64,000 nt of DNA, taken from Komarekiella atlantica HA4396-MV6. Its GTDB lineage: Bacteria; Cyanobacteriota; Cyanobacteriia; Cyanobacteriales; Nostocaceae. Location: the NCBI GenBank assembly GCA_019359395.1, contig JAHHHK010000028.1, positions 1 through 64,000 of the forward strand, in the 5' to 3' direction. This document shows positions 16,957 through 25,547 of this stretch, piece by piece. The notes under the pieces were generated by a model. That model saw only the letters and a program-made list of their open reading frames with translations, was not told the origin of the DNA and made no database searches. Position 1 is the stretch's first letter; the number at the start of each line of letters is the position of its first letter. The position numbers and the translations under genes are program-made.

Positions 16957-18111
16957 TTAAAGACTTTTAGCAAACTTCTTCTTTTTGTTATATAACTTAT
17001 TCCTAACAAAATTGTGAATACTGAATCGTAATACACTATTAATATCCGATAACAAGTATTTAATATTTGTATCAGATAAATCGTATTCTAAAGTGCCATT
17101 CAAGGCATCTTTGAAAAATCGTGGTAATTTAGCATAATACTTTTCCTGATAGGAAACAGTATCAAAACTAATTTCGCTTGTTAATAAATATAGAAGATAG
17201 GGAAAATTCACATCAACTGAAAGAGAACCCATCAGAGATTGCCAAAATCTGGGATTGATTTCAATCACCTTAAAATTTCCATTTTTAGAATCAAATCTCA
17301 GGTCTAAATGGGCGACACCACTCCATTTGAGTGCATTCATAGTTCTACTGACTATATCAATAACAGAAGAGTTATGGACAAATCTTAATTTATCAATCTT
17401 GGGAGAGAATCCTCCTTCTACTCCTAAAGGCTGTTGTATTGTGTAAGCAATTACCTGCCCCTCAAGACACAGAACATTACAATCTATATCGTAGCCATCT
17501 ATATATTCTTGAACGATATAGACTTCGCTTTTATTGTCAATAATACTTTGAAAATCATCTTGTGAAAAAGCATCAAACTTTTGGATATTTTTACCACCAC
17601 TACCATTAGTTGGCTTGATGATTACAGGATACTTAAGACTGCTGGCATCTTCAATTGAATTGAGTAAAACAGTTTCAGGCATTGGGATATTATTCTGCTT
17701 AAGTACTAGGCTTAGCTTCCATTTATCAAAAGCTATATCTAAAGCATCATAGCTGGGTAATGCTACTACCTTACAAAACTTTGATAACTTATCTCTATAT
17801 TTGGAAACAAACTTAAATCCTGCTTCCGAAGCCGGAACCACAATCTCTACTTCTGCGTTTTCTATGATTTGAATCACTTCATTTAAATACCCAGATGAGT
17901 TCATTTCATATTTTGAGAAAAACAAATTATCAATGAAATTGGTATTATTGTAAAAAACACTCCAAGAATCATTATTAGATACTTGATCTGAAGCAACAAT
18001 CATGTTGATCTTAAATTCATGCTTACCTTCCTTCAAACATCTGACAACATAGTAAGCCAGAGGGTTGTTGGACTGATCAGGAATTAAAACTGAGATTTGT
18101 TTAGTTTTCAT
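16957..18111 (-). CDS. ATP-grasp domain ligase
   Basis: This 384-residue protein has a carbamoyl-phosphate-synthase-like ATP-grasp core: an N-terminal pre-ATP-grasp domain, the nucleotide segment YPVIIKPTNGSGGKNIQKF, the EYIDGYDIDCNVLC strand and the metal site KVIEINPRFWQSL. ATP-grasp enzymes of this kind join a carboxylate to an amine through an acyl-phosphate. It lies between a FemAB/GNAT-like gene and the metallo-beta-lactamase/Rieske gene in the exopolysaccharide locus. This suggests that an amino acid or carboxylate is attached to an amino sugar, but the substrate is not known. Base composition is A+T-richer than in neighbouring genes. Confidence 0.8.
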   Translation of the reverse strand: MKTKQISVLIPDQSNNPLAYYVVRCLKEGKHEFKINMIVASDQVSNNDSWSVFYNNTNFIDNLFFSKYEMNSSGYLNEVIQIIENAEVEIVVPASEAGFKFVSKYRDKLSKFCKVVALPSYDALDIAFDKWKLSLVLKQNNIPMPETVLLNSIEDASSLKYPVIIKPTNGSGGKNIQKFDAFSQDDFQSIIDNKSEVYIVQEYIDGYDIDCNVLCLEGQVIAYTIQQPLGVEGGFSPKIDKLRFVHNSSVIDIVSRTMNALKWSGVAHLDLRFDSKNGNFKVIEINPRFWQSLMGSLSVDVNFPYLLYLLTSEISFDTVSYQEKYYAKLPRFFKDALNGTLEYDLSDTNIKYLLSDINSVLRFSIHNFVRNKLYNKKKKFAKSL

Positions 18112-18218
18112 TTACTATAATTCTCCTGAAAAACTTGTAAATCTTGATTGTTTGACTAAGAATAAAATTCGCAGTCAATATGAGAATTAGAGAGCATAAT
18201 TTATTGCGTTATGAGTAT

Positions 18219-19292
18219 TTAGCGTGAACGATAAGCAGGAAAAAAGCCTGACTCTAGCAATGCTGACGCTGTTACCTCCAAAAATTTCGCTCTTAACTGT
18301 ACCAAGTGATGATATTTCTCCTCATCAGCTATCAGGCGTAATGTCATAAATGGGTGAGAAAGTTCAGAAAAACCTGCTTTGAAAATATACAATTTATCTT
18401 CCATAGAGCCACCCAATCCACCGCCCAAGTGCAAAAATTCATTCCCGCGTTCCTGGGCCCAGGTTCTTGCATAGTCTGTCTCTAAGCTACTTGGTGAAAG
18501 GTGAACAAACTGATTTCTTGTGCCACCTAGTGCGCTCTGGACAATTCCACAACATTCTGTATACAAACCAGCACAAGCAACCTGATTTTCATATTCAACA
18601 ATACATAGATGAAGACTCTCGCCTAACAAATCATTCATCTGAGTGAAGTATTCAGAATTAAACGAGTAGAATCCTGTTGTAGCGCTAACACGTCCCATCG
18701 TTTCTTTATAGATGGCAACAAACTCATCCAAATAATCTGAAAATGGAACCATCTTGGCAATCATTCCCATACGCTTACACTTATTAATAGTGCTGCGATG
18801 CCCTTTTCTTGTTTGGCTCCATAAGTTAGAAATCCTCAAATCAACTGAGACTGTTTTCCCATTTATTGTTAAAGTTCCTGCCTTAAAAGCTGTGGTGAAA
18901 TTTTCATTGAGAATCGGATGCAAACGAAAGAAAGCAGAGCATATTCCCCTAGAGCGAAATTCCTGTTTAATATTATCTAGAGCCGCATCTGGAAATCCTG
19001 GTGTATTAATAGCTGCTTCATTCAGCAAGATTCCTGCATAGGCGTAGGGTGATAGAACGTCAAAAATTTCCTGTCCATCTGTCCCATCAGGTACTACATC
19101 CTCGCAACTCCTTAGCAAGTAGGGTACAAAGAGTATCTTCTCTCCATCGGATATCAAAATAGCCTCAGCAATTGTGCGAAGTCGGTTCGCTTCTAAATAC
19201 AGGTATTCAGGTAAGTGATAAATATCATGCCGTAACTTTTTTAAAGAGTCTGACCACAGAGGATCTGATAAGCTGATAACTTGAATATCCAT
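18219..19292 (-). CDS. FemAB/GNAT-type acyltransferase-like protein
   Basis: This 357-residue protein has the double-GNAT layout of FemAB and related peptidoglycan or glycan acyltransferases. An N-terminal half ends in FRLHPILNENF. The central SQTRKGHRSTINKCKRMGM segment matches the charged helix of that superfamily, and YKETMGRVSATTGFYSF and LHLGGGLGGSMEDKLYIFKAGFS are typical of the C-terminal half. Members transfer acyl or aminoacyl groups, some from aminoacyl-tRNA. With the ATP-grasp gene downstream (107 bp gap) it may add an amino-acid decoration to the glycan. Substrates are unknown. Confidence 0.75.
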   Translation of the reverse strand: MDIQVISLSDPLWSDSLKKLRHDIYHLPEYLYLEANRLRTIAEAILISDGEKILFVPYLLRSCEDVVPDGTDGQEIFDVLSPYAYAGILLNEAAINTPGFPDAALDNIKQEFRSRGICSAFFRLHPILNENFTTAFKAGTLTINGKTVSVDLRISNLWSQTRKGHRSTINKCKRMGMIAKMVPFSDYLDEFVAIYKETMGRVSATTGFYSFNSEYFTQMNDLLGESLHLCIVEYENQVACAGLYTECCGIVQSALGGTRNQFVHLSPSSLETDYARTWAQERGNEFLHLGGGLGGSMEDKLYIFKAGFSELSHPFMTLRLIADEEKYHHLVQLRAKFLEVTASALLESGFFPAYRSR

Positions 19293-19328
19293 AGATTTCT
19301 CAAGTGTTTAAGTACGGACTATATAAAC

Positions 19329-19568
19329 CAATACGGTTTAGTTAAGGCTAAAACTCTGTCACCAAAGTCAATCTTTTAACGTAGACGCGTAGCGTCTCGT
19401 AGAGAAGGGGAGACGCAATCATGCGAACGGGGTTTCCCAACCTAGGAACGCCACTTGCTACAAGCCGGGAAACCCGTCCAACGCAGTGGCTCAACTTTTC
19501 AAGACAGGCTACCGCTAAGGCGCAGAGGACGCAGAGAGAAGAAAGAGATGCTTGACTGAACCGTATTG
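19329..19568. mobile_element. Non-autonomous element (family D) with 10-bp direct flanks
   Basis: The 18-bp terminal inverted repeats CAATACGGTTTAGTTAAG and CTTGACTGAACCGTATTG differ at two positions. The direct repeats CTATATAAAC at 19319-19328 and 19569-19578 abut both ends exactly. The interior is a mosaic of the same palindromic modules seen at 8709-8736 and 16700-16810. Confidence 0.8.
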
Positions 19569-19600
19569 CTATATAAACAGTTACATTAACCGTCATCCCA

Positions 19601-20578
19601 TTAACCTAATTCATAATTTTGAATATCTTCCTCTGACCACAAAACAGGAAATACTGCTGGATCATTGTAATCAGGATTGCCGTTAGGTAGCTTTCGACAT
19701 ACACGGTCAAGAAAGTGATGAATTTGCTCCTTTTTATCATTCCAAAAGGGTTGATAATGGTTGTCATAGTCTTGTAAATATAAAGCAAATGCCAAGCGGG
19801 CTGAATTACTGTGGTTAGGATAGCTGCCGTGAATAGTCCAACTATGATGAAAGCTAATCTGACCTTTCTTCATGATCATCGGGACTTCAAAAATCTCTCG
19901 CTTTTCTTGAGCAAATTTTTTTTCTATCTCTTTGAGATTCTGGTTATTAAAGCAGCGCATATGTTCATTACCTGACCACTTATGACTGCCATCGATCACA
20001 ATTAATGGTGCTCTATCAGCAGTAGAGTTGTGTAAAGGAATCCAAGCAGAAAGCATTTTATTAGAGGTGCAGTTAGAAGAGTAAGCATGATCGGTATGCC
20101 AGCCAACTACTCCCCCACTTTCATTGGTTATAGGTGCTTTATAGACTAACGTATCTTCAAACAGCCGAATTCCTTTAGTTCTAGCTAACGTAGCAGCGAT
20201 CGCTCCAATAATAGGCTGAAGGGCAAGCTTGCGTAGTTCTTTATTTCGATAAGAAACATGTTGATTATTACGCACAGCGTCACCATCTCCAGGCTGCCAA
20301 TCGCTGTAACCAGTGCTATAAGGAAGATTGTTATCTCGCTCTCCACTATAGAACCTTTTGCTACCTAAAATTGCTTCGTCAATAATCTCATCAGGAATGA
20401 CTTTTTTGGAAATATACCAGCCATGTTCTTCATAAAAAGCGACATCTTCCTCGGTTGGTAAAAGTGCTAACTGTTCTTCTACCAAACGCCGGGTGAGAAT
20501 TTTTGTCATCTTAGTTTGTGGGAATTGTGTAGGCATCATTTGAGCATGAATCATATATTTTGAGATTTCTAATGTCAC
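19601..20578 (-). CDS. PhyH-type Fe(II)/2-oxoglutarate-dependent dioxygenase
   Basis: This 325-residue protein belongs to the phytanoyl-CoA dioxygenase superfamily. The facial triad is H161-x-D163 (WHTDHAY) and H250 (HSWTIHGSYPNHS), with R261 in SARLAFALY as the likely 2-oxoglutarate anchor. Such enzymes hydroxylate small molecules, lipids or sugars. It overlaps the PglC-like gene by the 4-bp ATGA, so the two are translationally coupled, and this suggests that it acts on the glycan precursor or its lipid carrier. That is inference from position. An internal Met at residue 9 is an alternative start, but the overlap supports the first. Confidence 0.82.
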   Translation of the reverse strand: MTLEISKYMIHAQMMPTQFPQTKMTKILTRRLVEEQLALLPTEEDVAFYEEHGWYISKKVIPDEIIDEAILGSKRFYSGERDNNLPYSTGYSDWQPGDGDAVRNNQHVSYRNKELRKLALQPIIGAIAATLARTKGIRLFEDTLVYKAPITNESGGVVGWHTDHAYSSNCTSNKMLSAWIPLHNSTADRAPLIVIDGSHKWSGNEHMRCFNNQNLKEIEKKFAQEKREIFEVPMIMKKGQISFHHSWTIHGSYPNHSNSARLAFALYLQDYDNHYQPFWNDKKEQIHHFLDRVCRKLPNGNPDYNDPAVFPVLWSEEDIQNYELG

Positions 20579-21219
20579 TTAAGTTGTCCGATAAATTCTT
20601 CTGAAGAAATATTGCCTTCTTGGTCAATTCCCTCTTGTTGTAAGACTTTAAAAATCGTTAAAAATAAAATTTTCAAGTCCAGCCATAAGCTCCAATTATC
20701 GATATACAAGATATCTAGTTGGAATTTTTTTTCCCAACTAATATTATTACGACCTTTGATCTGAGCTAAACCTGTGATCCCTGGTTTCACTTTATGGCGA
20801 CGTGCTTGTTCAGGGGTATAACGGTCAAGATACTTGACTAATAAAGGACGTGGCCCCACGAAGCTCATGTCTCCTTTAAGAATGTTCCAGAGTTGTGGGA
20901 GTTCATCAAGACTTGTTTGACGTAGGAATTGACCGAAGGCTGTGAGGCGTTGTTCATCAGAAAGCAGATGTCCTTCGGCATTGCGTTCATTTGTCATCGT
21001 ACGGAACTTATAGAAGTTGAAAATACGAGCATTCTGACCAGGACGGGCTTGAGTGAATAGAATTGGCTGCCCCATACGGAAATAAATAGCGATCGCCACA
21101 CTTAGCAGTAGAGGAGAAAGAACAATTAAGGCGATCGCTGCTAAAACTCTATCTAATACAGCCTTGATCAATCTGCTATTCTTTGTTAGGCCATTGCCCT
21201 GAAAATATCTAGCTCTCAT
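20575..21219 (-). CDS. PglC-like monotopic phosphoglycosyl transferase
   Basis: This 214-residue initiating sugar-phosphate transferase has the small single-domain form of the bacterial sugar transferase family. A re-entrant hydrophobic helix lies at about residues 20-48. Then come KFRTM, TSLDELPQLWNILKGDMSFVGPRPL with the catalytic D-E pair, and the C-terminal PGITGLAQIKGRNNISW. It moves a phospho-sugar from a UDP-sugar to undecaprenyl phosphate at the cytoplasmic face, starting glycan assembly. The small form lacks the extra membrane helices of WbaP/WcaJ. It is first in a two-gene coupled unit with the PhyH gene, after a 653-bp gap. Confidence 0.9.
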   Translation of the reverse strand: MRARYFQGNGLTKNSRLIKAVLDRVLAAIALIVLSPLLLSVAIAIYFRMGQPILFTQARPGQNARIFNFYKFRTMTNERNAEGHLLSDEQRLTAFGQFLRQTSLDELPQLWNILKGDMSFVGPRPLLVKYLDRYTPEQARRHKVKPGITGLAQIKGRNNISWEKKFQLDILYIDNWSLWLDLKILFLTIFKVLQQEGIDQEGNISSEEFIGQLK

Positions 21220-21367
21220 AGATCCACTCTTTTCTCAAAAAATCAAAACAATAGGAAACGCGATATTTTGTACATCTGGATTTATGTTTCAAAAAAGCTC
21301 TTGCTCTTTATCAATTCAAAGGATTTCTACGAATGGTAAATAATAATTTAAGCTCTATTTGAGCTTA

Positions 21368-21469
21368 TAGCGGTTATCGCTTGAGTGAGTACACCCGTAG
21401 GGGCACGGCAGTGCCATGCCCCTACACATAGCGATGTAATGTTGTACCGCATCTGAATGGGAACCGCTA
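21368..21469. mobile_element. Family C element, copy 2, carrying a nested palindrome
   Basis: The ends TAGCGGTTATCGCTTGAG and GGGAACCGCTA are bounded by TA. The interior holds the hairpin repeat GTAGGGGCACGGCAGTGCC...GCCCCTAC at 21397-21425. A second family C copy follows directly. The remainder of the 653-bp gap (21220-21367 and 21565-21872) is A+T-rich with no clear gene. Confidence 0.65.
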
Positions 21470-21471
21470 TA

Positions 21472-21564
21472 TAGTGGTTATCGCTTGAGTGAGGTATACA
21501 GAATAAGTAATTAACCACAGATAAACACCGATAAATTTGTACATCAGCCGACTGGAAAACACTA
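21472..21564. mobile_element. Family C element, copy 3
   Basis: TAGTGGTTATCGCTTGAG at the left and AAAACACTA at the right, with AACCACAGATAAACACCGAT in the middle. It is homologous along its length to 13533-13635. It stands head to tail with copy 2, only TA-rich bases apart. Confidence 0.65.
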
Positions 21565-21872
21565 TATTCAAATTATTAACTATCAACAAAATAACTAATT
21601 TTAAATATGTAGTCTTGCCATTTTGGCACTTGTTTTATTAATACTTGTAACTCATTAAGTTTTTCTATAAATTATCGAAAGTCATCATTAATTTTCCCGC
21701 ATTTACAGGAAATGTGGGCAATATTATCAATTGCAAAAAATATCTTTTTATGCCTTAGATTCTATTTTTCACTCATTATTAAAGGTTGATTAGCTATTTT
21801 TTGTTTCATGGAAAATTTGATAAAAATCTAGTGTTGAATTAACTAGAAATCAGCAGAAATTATTTATTACTA

Positions 21873-23024
21873 CTAACTAGTAGATGATGCCAACATAGCC
21901 TCGCTATATAAAGCCTCGTGTTGTTTCAGAATGTGTGAAAGCTCATAATTCGCGATCCGCTTTCGTCCCTGCTTGCCCATGGTTCGAGCTTGTTGAGGAT
22001 TATCCAGCGTCCATGCCATCGCCCCTGCAAGTGCTTCTACATCACCCACTTTGACCAGAAGACCGCACCCTTCTGCTAGCAAATCTCTTGTCCCGCGAAT
22101 ATTTGTGCCAATCACAGGAGTCTCCAAGCACATAGATTCCATCACACATCTAGGCAAACCCTCTTGTTCGGAAGCAAGTACAGTAGCTACTGCTGCACGT
22201 ATTAAGGTGGGAATATCCTGGCGCAGTCCCAAAAAGCGCACTTGATTTTGCACCCCTAGTTGGGATGCTAACTTTTGCATCTGGTTGATTAGCGGCCCAT
22301 CTCCGGCAAAAGCCAAGCAGGCTTCAGGTCGGGCTAGGCGAGCAAATGCTCTTAAAACATCTTGAGGATGCTTTCGGGGGATGAACTCAGCCACCGATAA
22401 AAATAGTGGGGTTCCTGATGCTAACCCTAATTCCTGGCGTAGCCGCTCAACTTCAGTTTCCGAAGTAGCATTAGGACTATAATACTGTAAATCTACTCCG
22501 ATTCCCGGCATATACCGAATGTATTCGGCTGATAGCAGCCCTTGGCGTTTTGCTGCTGCTTCATCCTCACGATTAATCACTACTAAATAGTCTGTCCAAC
22601 TTCCAGCTAACTTTTCTAGAGTAAGGAACAGAGCATTTTTTATTGGCTTTCCACCACGATAGAAGTGAAAACCGTGAGCTGTATAAATCATCTGGAGTTT
22701 TTTCTGCTTTTGCCAATTCTTGAGGGCGTATCGGGTAACAAAAGCTGCTACTGGCGTGTGAACATGAACTATGTCATATTTTCCCTGCTGTATCACCTCT
22801 TGGATGATGCGCGGAGCAACTACTAGATTAAATGGCGCTAAGGGATTACGTGACCATTCTACGTCCCAGACGTGATCAAAAGCCTGCAAGCATTCAGTAC
22901 TAGCGGAAATTCCACAAGCCATTGCATCCACCCGCCAGCCCTGAGCTCGAAAGTGATAAGTAAAGGGAAGGAGAAAGGCTTTTAGGGTATCTGGGATGGT
23001 TGTTACCATTAAGAGTTTGTTCAT
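21873..23024 (-). CDS. GT4 family glycosyltransferase
   Basis: This 383-residue GT-B fold enzyme is similar to EpsD/PglA-type transferases. The N-terminal domain has the acceptor-side motif YDIVHVHTPVAAFVTRYAL. The C-terminal nucleotide-sugar domain has LFLSVAEFIPRKHP, AGDGPL and the family signature EQEGLPRCVMESMCLETPVIGTN, with E-x7-E spacing. I start at the ATG at 23024, which overlaps the preceding gene by the 4-bp ATGA; a start 18 bp upstream is also open. It adds one sugar to the lipid-linked repeat unit. Donor and linkage are unknown. Confidence 0.88.
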   Translation of the reverse strand: MNKLLMVTTIPDTLKAFLLPFTYHFRAQGWRVDAMACGISASTECLQAFDHVWDVEWSRNPLAPFNLVVAPRIIQEVIQQGKYDIVHVHTPVAAFVTRYALKNWQKQKKLQMIYTAHGFHFYRGGKPIKNALFLTLEKLAGSWTDYLVVINREDEAAAKRQGLLSAEYIRYMPGIGVDLQYYSPNATSETEVERLRQELGLASGTPLFLSVAEFIPRKHPQDVLRAFARLARPEACLAFAGDGPLINQMQKLASQLGVQNQVRFLGLRQDIPTLIRAAVATVLASEQEGLPRCVMESMCLETPVIGTNIRGTRDLLAEGCGLLVKVGDVEALAGAMAWTLDNPQQARTMGKQGRKRIANYELSHILKQHEALYSEAMLASSTS

Positions 23025-24211
23025 CTTTGTTGTTTCAACCACACTTCTGTTTTCTCACGCACGTAGCGATAAAATGCCAAGCGTTGTCCGCGCAAAACTG
23101 CTTTGGTATATTCTTTTGCCTTTTCTAAATTACGAGCAGACATCTGAGCCATGCGCTGTGGATCGGTTACAACTTCCCGAATTTTGTTTGCTAAGGCAGC
23201 CACATCACCTGGAGACACCATATCTTCTGGAGGTAGGAGTTCTGGGATGCCGCCTACTGTGGAACCAATTACAGGCAATGCTCGCCCCATAGCCTCCACC
23301 ATTGCTTTTGGCAAGCCTTCTTGATGAGAAGGTAGAACAAAAAGATCTGCTTGGTCTAATTGATCTCGCACTGCATCACGGCTGGATAATTGACCGCAAA
23401 AATGAATGCGATCGCTAATTCCCAAATTTTTTGCTTGTTGCTCCAATTGAGGGCGATATTTACCGTCTCCAATCAAAACGAGTTTGAGGTCTAAACCGTT
23501 TTGCACGCAAACAGCGATCGCAGCAATCAATACATCTGGTGCTTTATAGAGTTGAGCTAGTGTCCCCACCTGAATCAGCGTAAACTTGCATAATCCTGAC
23601 TTAACTGGGCGAGACGTAGAAACCAGCATCTCTTGAGGAAGCTCTGCATCAGATACACCCACTGAATAGTGAGGACAGGGATAACGTCTCTGCAAAGCCT
23701 CTTTAGTAACGTAGAGTGCTGCGGTTGCATCAGCACATTTACGGCGCAGTTGCCGAGGAAACCACCAACGAAATAAAGGTCTGAGAGGGTGTTTGACAGA
23801 ACCAGGGGCAAAGCTATCGTAAGGATCAGCGATGACTTCAATCCCAAACGGTCTTTGGGGTGTTAAGCAATCATAAACTGCTGCGCCAATGGTACAAGGT
23901 ATGCGTAGCTGAAACGCTTCTGCCTCCGCTACCGCCTTTTCGGCTACATTTTTTACCCCCCGATAATTTTTGATATACTCCCAAGGGCCAACAAAGTAAG
24001 GAACTGGCACGGCTTTAACTCCCGGCCCCGTAGTTTTTACCCATCCTAGTGGTGGGTTGGAGTGCAATTTGGCACGACCCATTAAATACACCTCATCGTA
24101 TACTTCCAAGTAGCCAGCCCATTGGTGATAATCCAGAGTTGCCTTAGCACTCCACAGATGACCATCTTTGGTGATCGCAAAGCGTTCGCTAGCCGTGACT
24201 AATACCTTCAT
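23021..24211 (-). CDS. GT4 family glycosyltransferase
   Basis: This 396-residue GT-B enzyme starts with MKVLVTASERFAITKDGHLW. The C-terminal domain holds LIQVGTLAQLYKAPDVL, IGDGKYRPQLEQ and the signature PSHQEGLPKAMVEAMGRALPVIGS. Longer in-frame starts (to 24304) would run 73 bp into the upstream gene, so the ATG at 24211, 20 bp after that gene's stop, is preferred. It is translationally coupled to the next GT4 by an ATGA overlap. The tail from GDVAALANKI to MSARN is matched by a decayed copy upstream of the gene at 25502-26869. Confidence 0.87.
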   Translation of the reverse strand: MKVLVTASERFAITKDGHLWSAKATLDYHQWAGYLEVYDEVYLMGRAKLHSNPPLGWVKTTGPGVKAVPVPYFVGPWEYIKNYRGVKNVAEKAVAEAEAFQLRIPCTIGAAVYDCLTPQRPFGIEVIADPYDSFAPGSVKHPLRPLFRWWFPRQLRRKCADATAALYVTKEALQRRYPCPHYSVGVSDAELPQEMLVSTSRPVKSGLCKFTLIQVGTLAQLYKAPDVLIAAIAVCVQNGLDLKLVLIGDGKYRPQLEQQAKNLGISDRIHFCGQLSSRDAVRDQLDQADLFVLPSHQEGLPKAMVEAMGRALPVIGSTVGGIPELLPPEDMVSPGDVAALANKIREVVTDPQRMAQMSARNLEKAKEYTKAVLRGQRLAFYRYVREKTEVWLKQQR

Positions 24212-24231
24212 AAGTGTTTGCTCAATAGTAA

Positions 24232-25371
24232 TTACATCAAAGATTTGTAAGCCTCTAAGAGTTGATGGGCACTGGTTGCAGTTGAATACTGATTTTTTAC
24301 CCACCTTTGCCCTGCTTGACCAAGCTGCTCGTTATAGGTGCGATCGCTAATCAACTTCACTAGGGACTGTGCCATACCTGCAATATCGTCTATATCATGC
24401 AGTAGAGCGGTTTCGCCATCTCGAACTGCTTCCAGCAAACCAGGAATCTTGGAGCCGACGATGGGGAGACTGGCGGCACTAGCTTCAAGTGCCACGACTG
24501 GCAAACCTTCGTGCAGCGAAGGCAAGAAAAAAACATCAGAGTTACTCATCAGTGATGGTACATCGTCACGCTCACCAAGTAGCAAAACTGACTTAGTAAG
24601 TCCCCAGTTGGCGATCGCATCTTCAATTAAAGAACGAAGTGGGCCTTCCCCTACTAAAAGTAGTTTTGTTGTGGGAATATGCTCCAAAACTCTCTTAAAT
24701 ACAGACAACAGACCTAAATGATTTTTCTGTTCAATCAAACGTCCAACATGAAGAACAATAGGAGTTTCATCTGACCATCCAAAGGAATTACGAAAAGCTG
24801 TGTATTCTTGTGATGTTGCTAATGGTGGCTGACTAACGCCATAGTAAAGCACTTGAGGAAGCTGCTTGATTTTTGTTGCCTGACAATTGAGACTATGAAT
24901 TACCCCCTGAGAACAACCAGTTAATAGATCGGAATGACGCAGTGCATAACCAATGCTTAATACCCCATAAATGGAACGCAATCGTCGAATTATAGGCAGA
25001 CGGGTTATAGTTGTCTGCGGAGAAAAGCTGGTGTTATGAAAGGAAGTGATAACTGGAATGCCTAGCTGCTGCGCTACCCATACAGCTATTCCGCTGTAGG
25101 TTTCCGAATGATTATGGAGGATATGATACTGCCCTTCAACTAATGTTCGTTTCAATCCTTGTACAAAACCAAAGTGACCAAAACCTAAAGGACAGTGAAA
25201 TAATTTTGCATCGGATTCTTGAGCGATCGCAGCTAGTGTTCCGATATCTTCTCCCTTGCAACAGAAATCCATTTCGCATTTATTTCTAGGTATCTCCTGA
25301 AGCATAGAAAGCAACCATTTTTCAATGCCACCTCTGTTAAAACTGTGTATTAAATGAAGAATTTTTGGCAT
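24232..25371 (-). CDS. GT4 family glycosyltransferase
   Basis: This 379-residue GT-B enzyme is of the EpsF/WcaL kind. The N-terminal half carries HLIHSFNRGGIEKWLLSML, the glycine-rich acceptor loop, and YHILHNHSETYSG. The C-terminal half carries VLHVGRLIEQKNHLGLL, LVGEGPL and the signature PSLHEGLPVVALEASAASLPIVGS. It is first of three closely spaced GT4 genes (gap 20 bp, then ATGA overlap). These probably build consecutive sugars of the repeat unit. Confidence 0.88.
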   Translation of the reverse strand: MPKILHLIHSFNRGGIEKWLLSMLQEIPRNKCEMDFCCKGEDIGTLAAIAQESDAKLFHCPLGFGHFGFVQGLKRTLVEGQYHILHNHSETYSGIAVWVAQQLGIPVITSFHNTSFSPQTTITRLPIIRRLRSIYGVLSIGYALRHSDLLTGCSQGVIHSLNCQATKIKQLPQVLYYGVSQPPLATSQEYTAFRNSFGWSDETPIVLHVGRLIEQKNHLGLLSVFKRVLEHIPTTKLLLVGEGPLRSLIEDAIANWGLTKSVLLLGERDDVPSLMSNSDVFFLPSLHEGLPVVALEASAASLPIVGSKIPGLLEAVRDGETALLHDIDDIAGMAQSLVKLISDRTYNEQLGQAGQRWVKNQYSTATSAHQLLEAYKSLM

Positions 25372-25430
25372 AATGCAACGTCTGAAATTAAATTACTAGT
25401 TTTACTATTTATCCTTTTGTAATCATCATT

Positions 25431-25547
25431 AGACTTTTTAATCGGAATAAGACGTAAATAAACCACAGATGAACACAGATAAACACCGATATTTACTGTG
25501 TTCATCTGTGGTTCGATTTAACAAATCTCGACTTATGTAAGAGATCT
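25431..25547. mobile_element. Family B element, copy 2, with 3-bp target duplication
   Basis: Ends AGACTTTTTAATCGG and CGACTTATGTAAGAGATCT, flanked by ATT at 25428-25430 and 25548-25550. The centre is a perfect 18-bp stem, AACCACAGATGAACACAG (25461-25478) with its inverse (25496-25513), around a 17-nt loop. The end of the upstream gene lies inside this element. The strong hairpin just past that stop could also act as a terminator. Confidence 0.82.

Noticed and set aside
19348-19596. 82-codon minus-strand ORF
   Set aside because: It lies in the family D element, and its amino acids reflect the palindromic modules.
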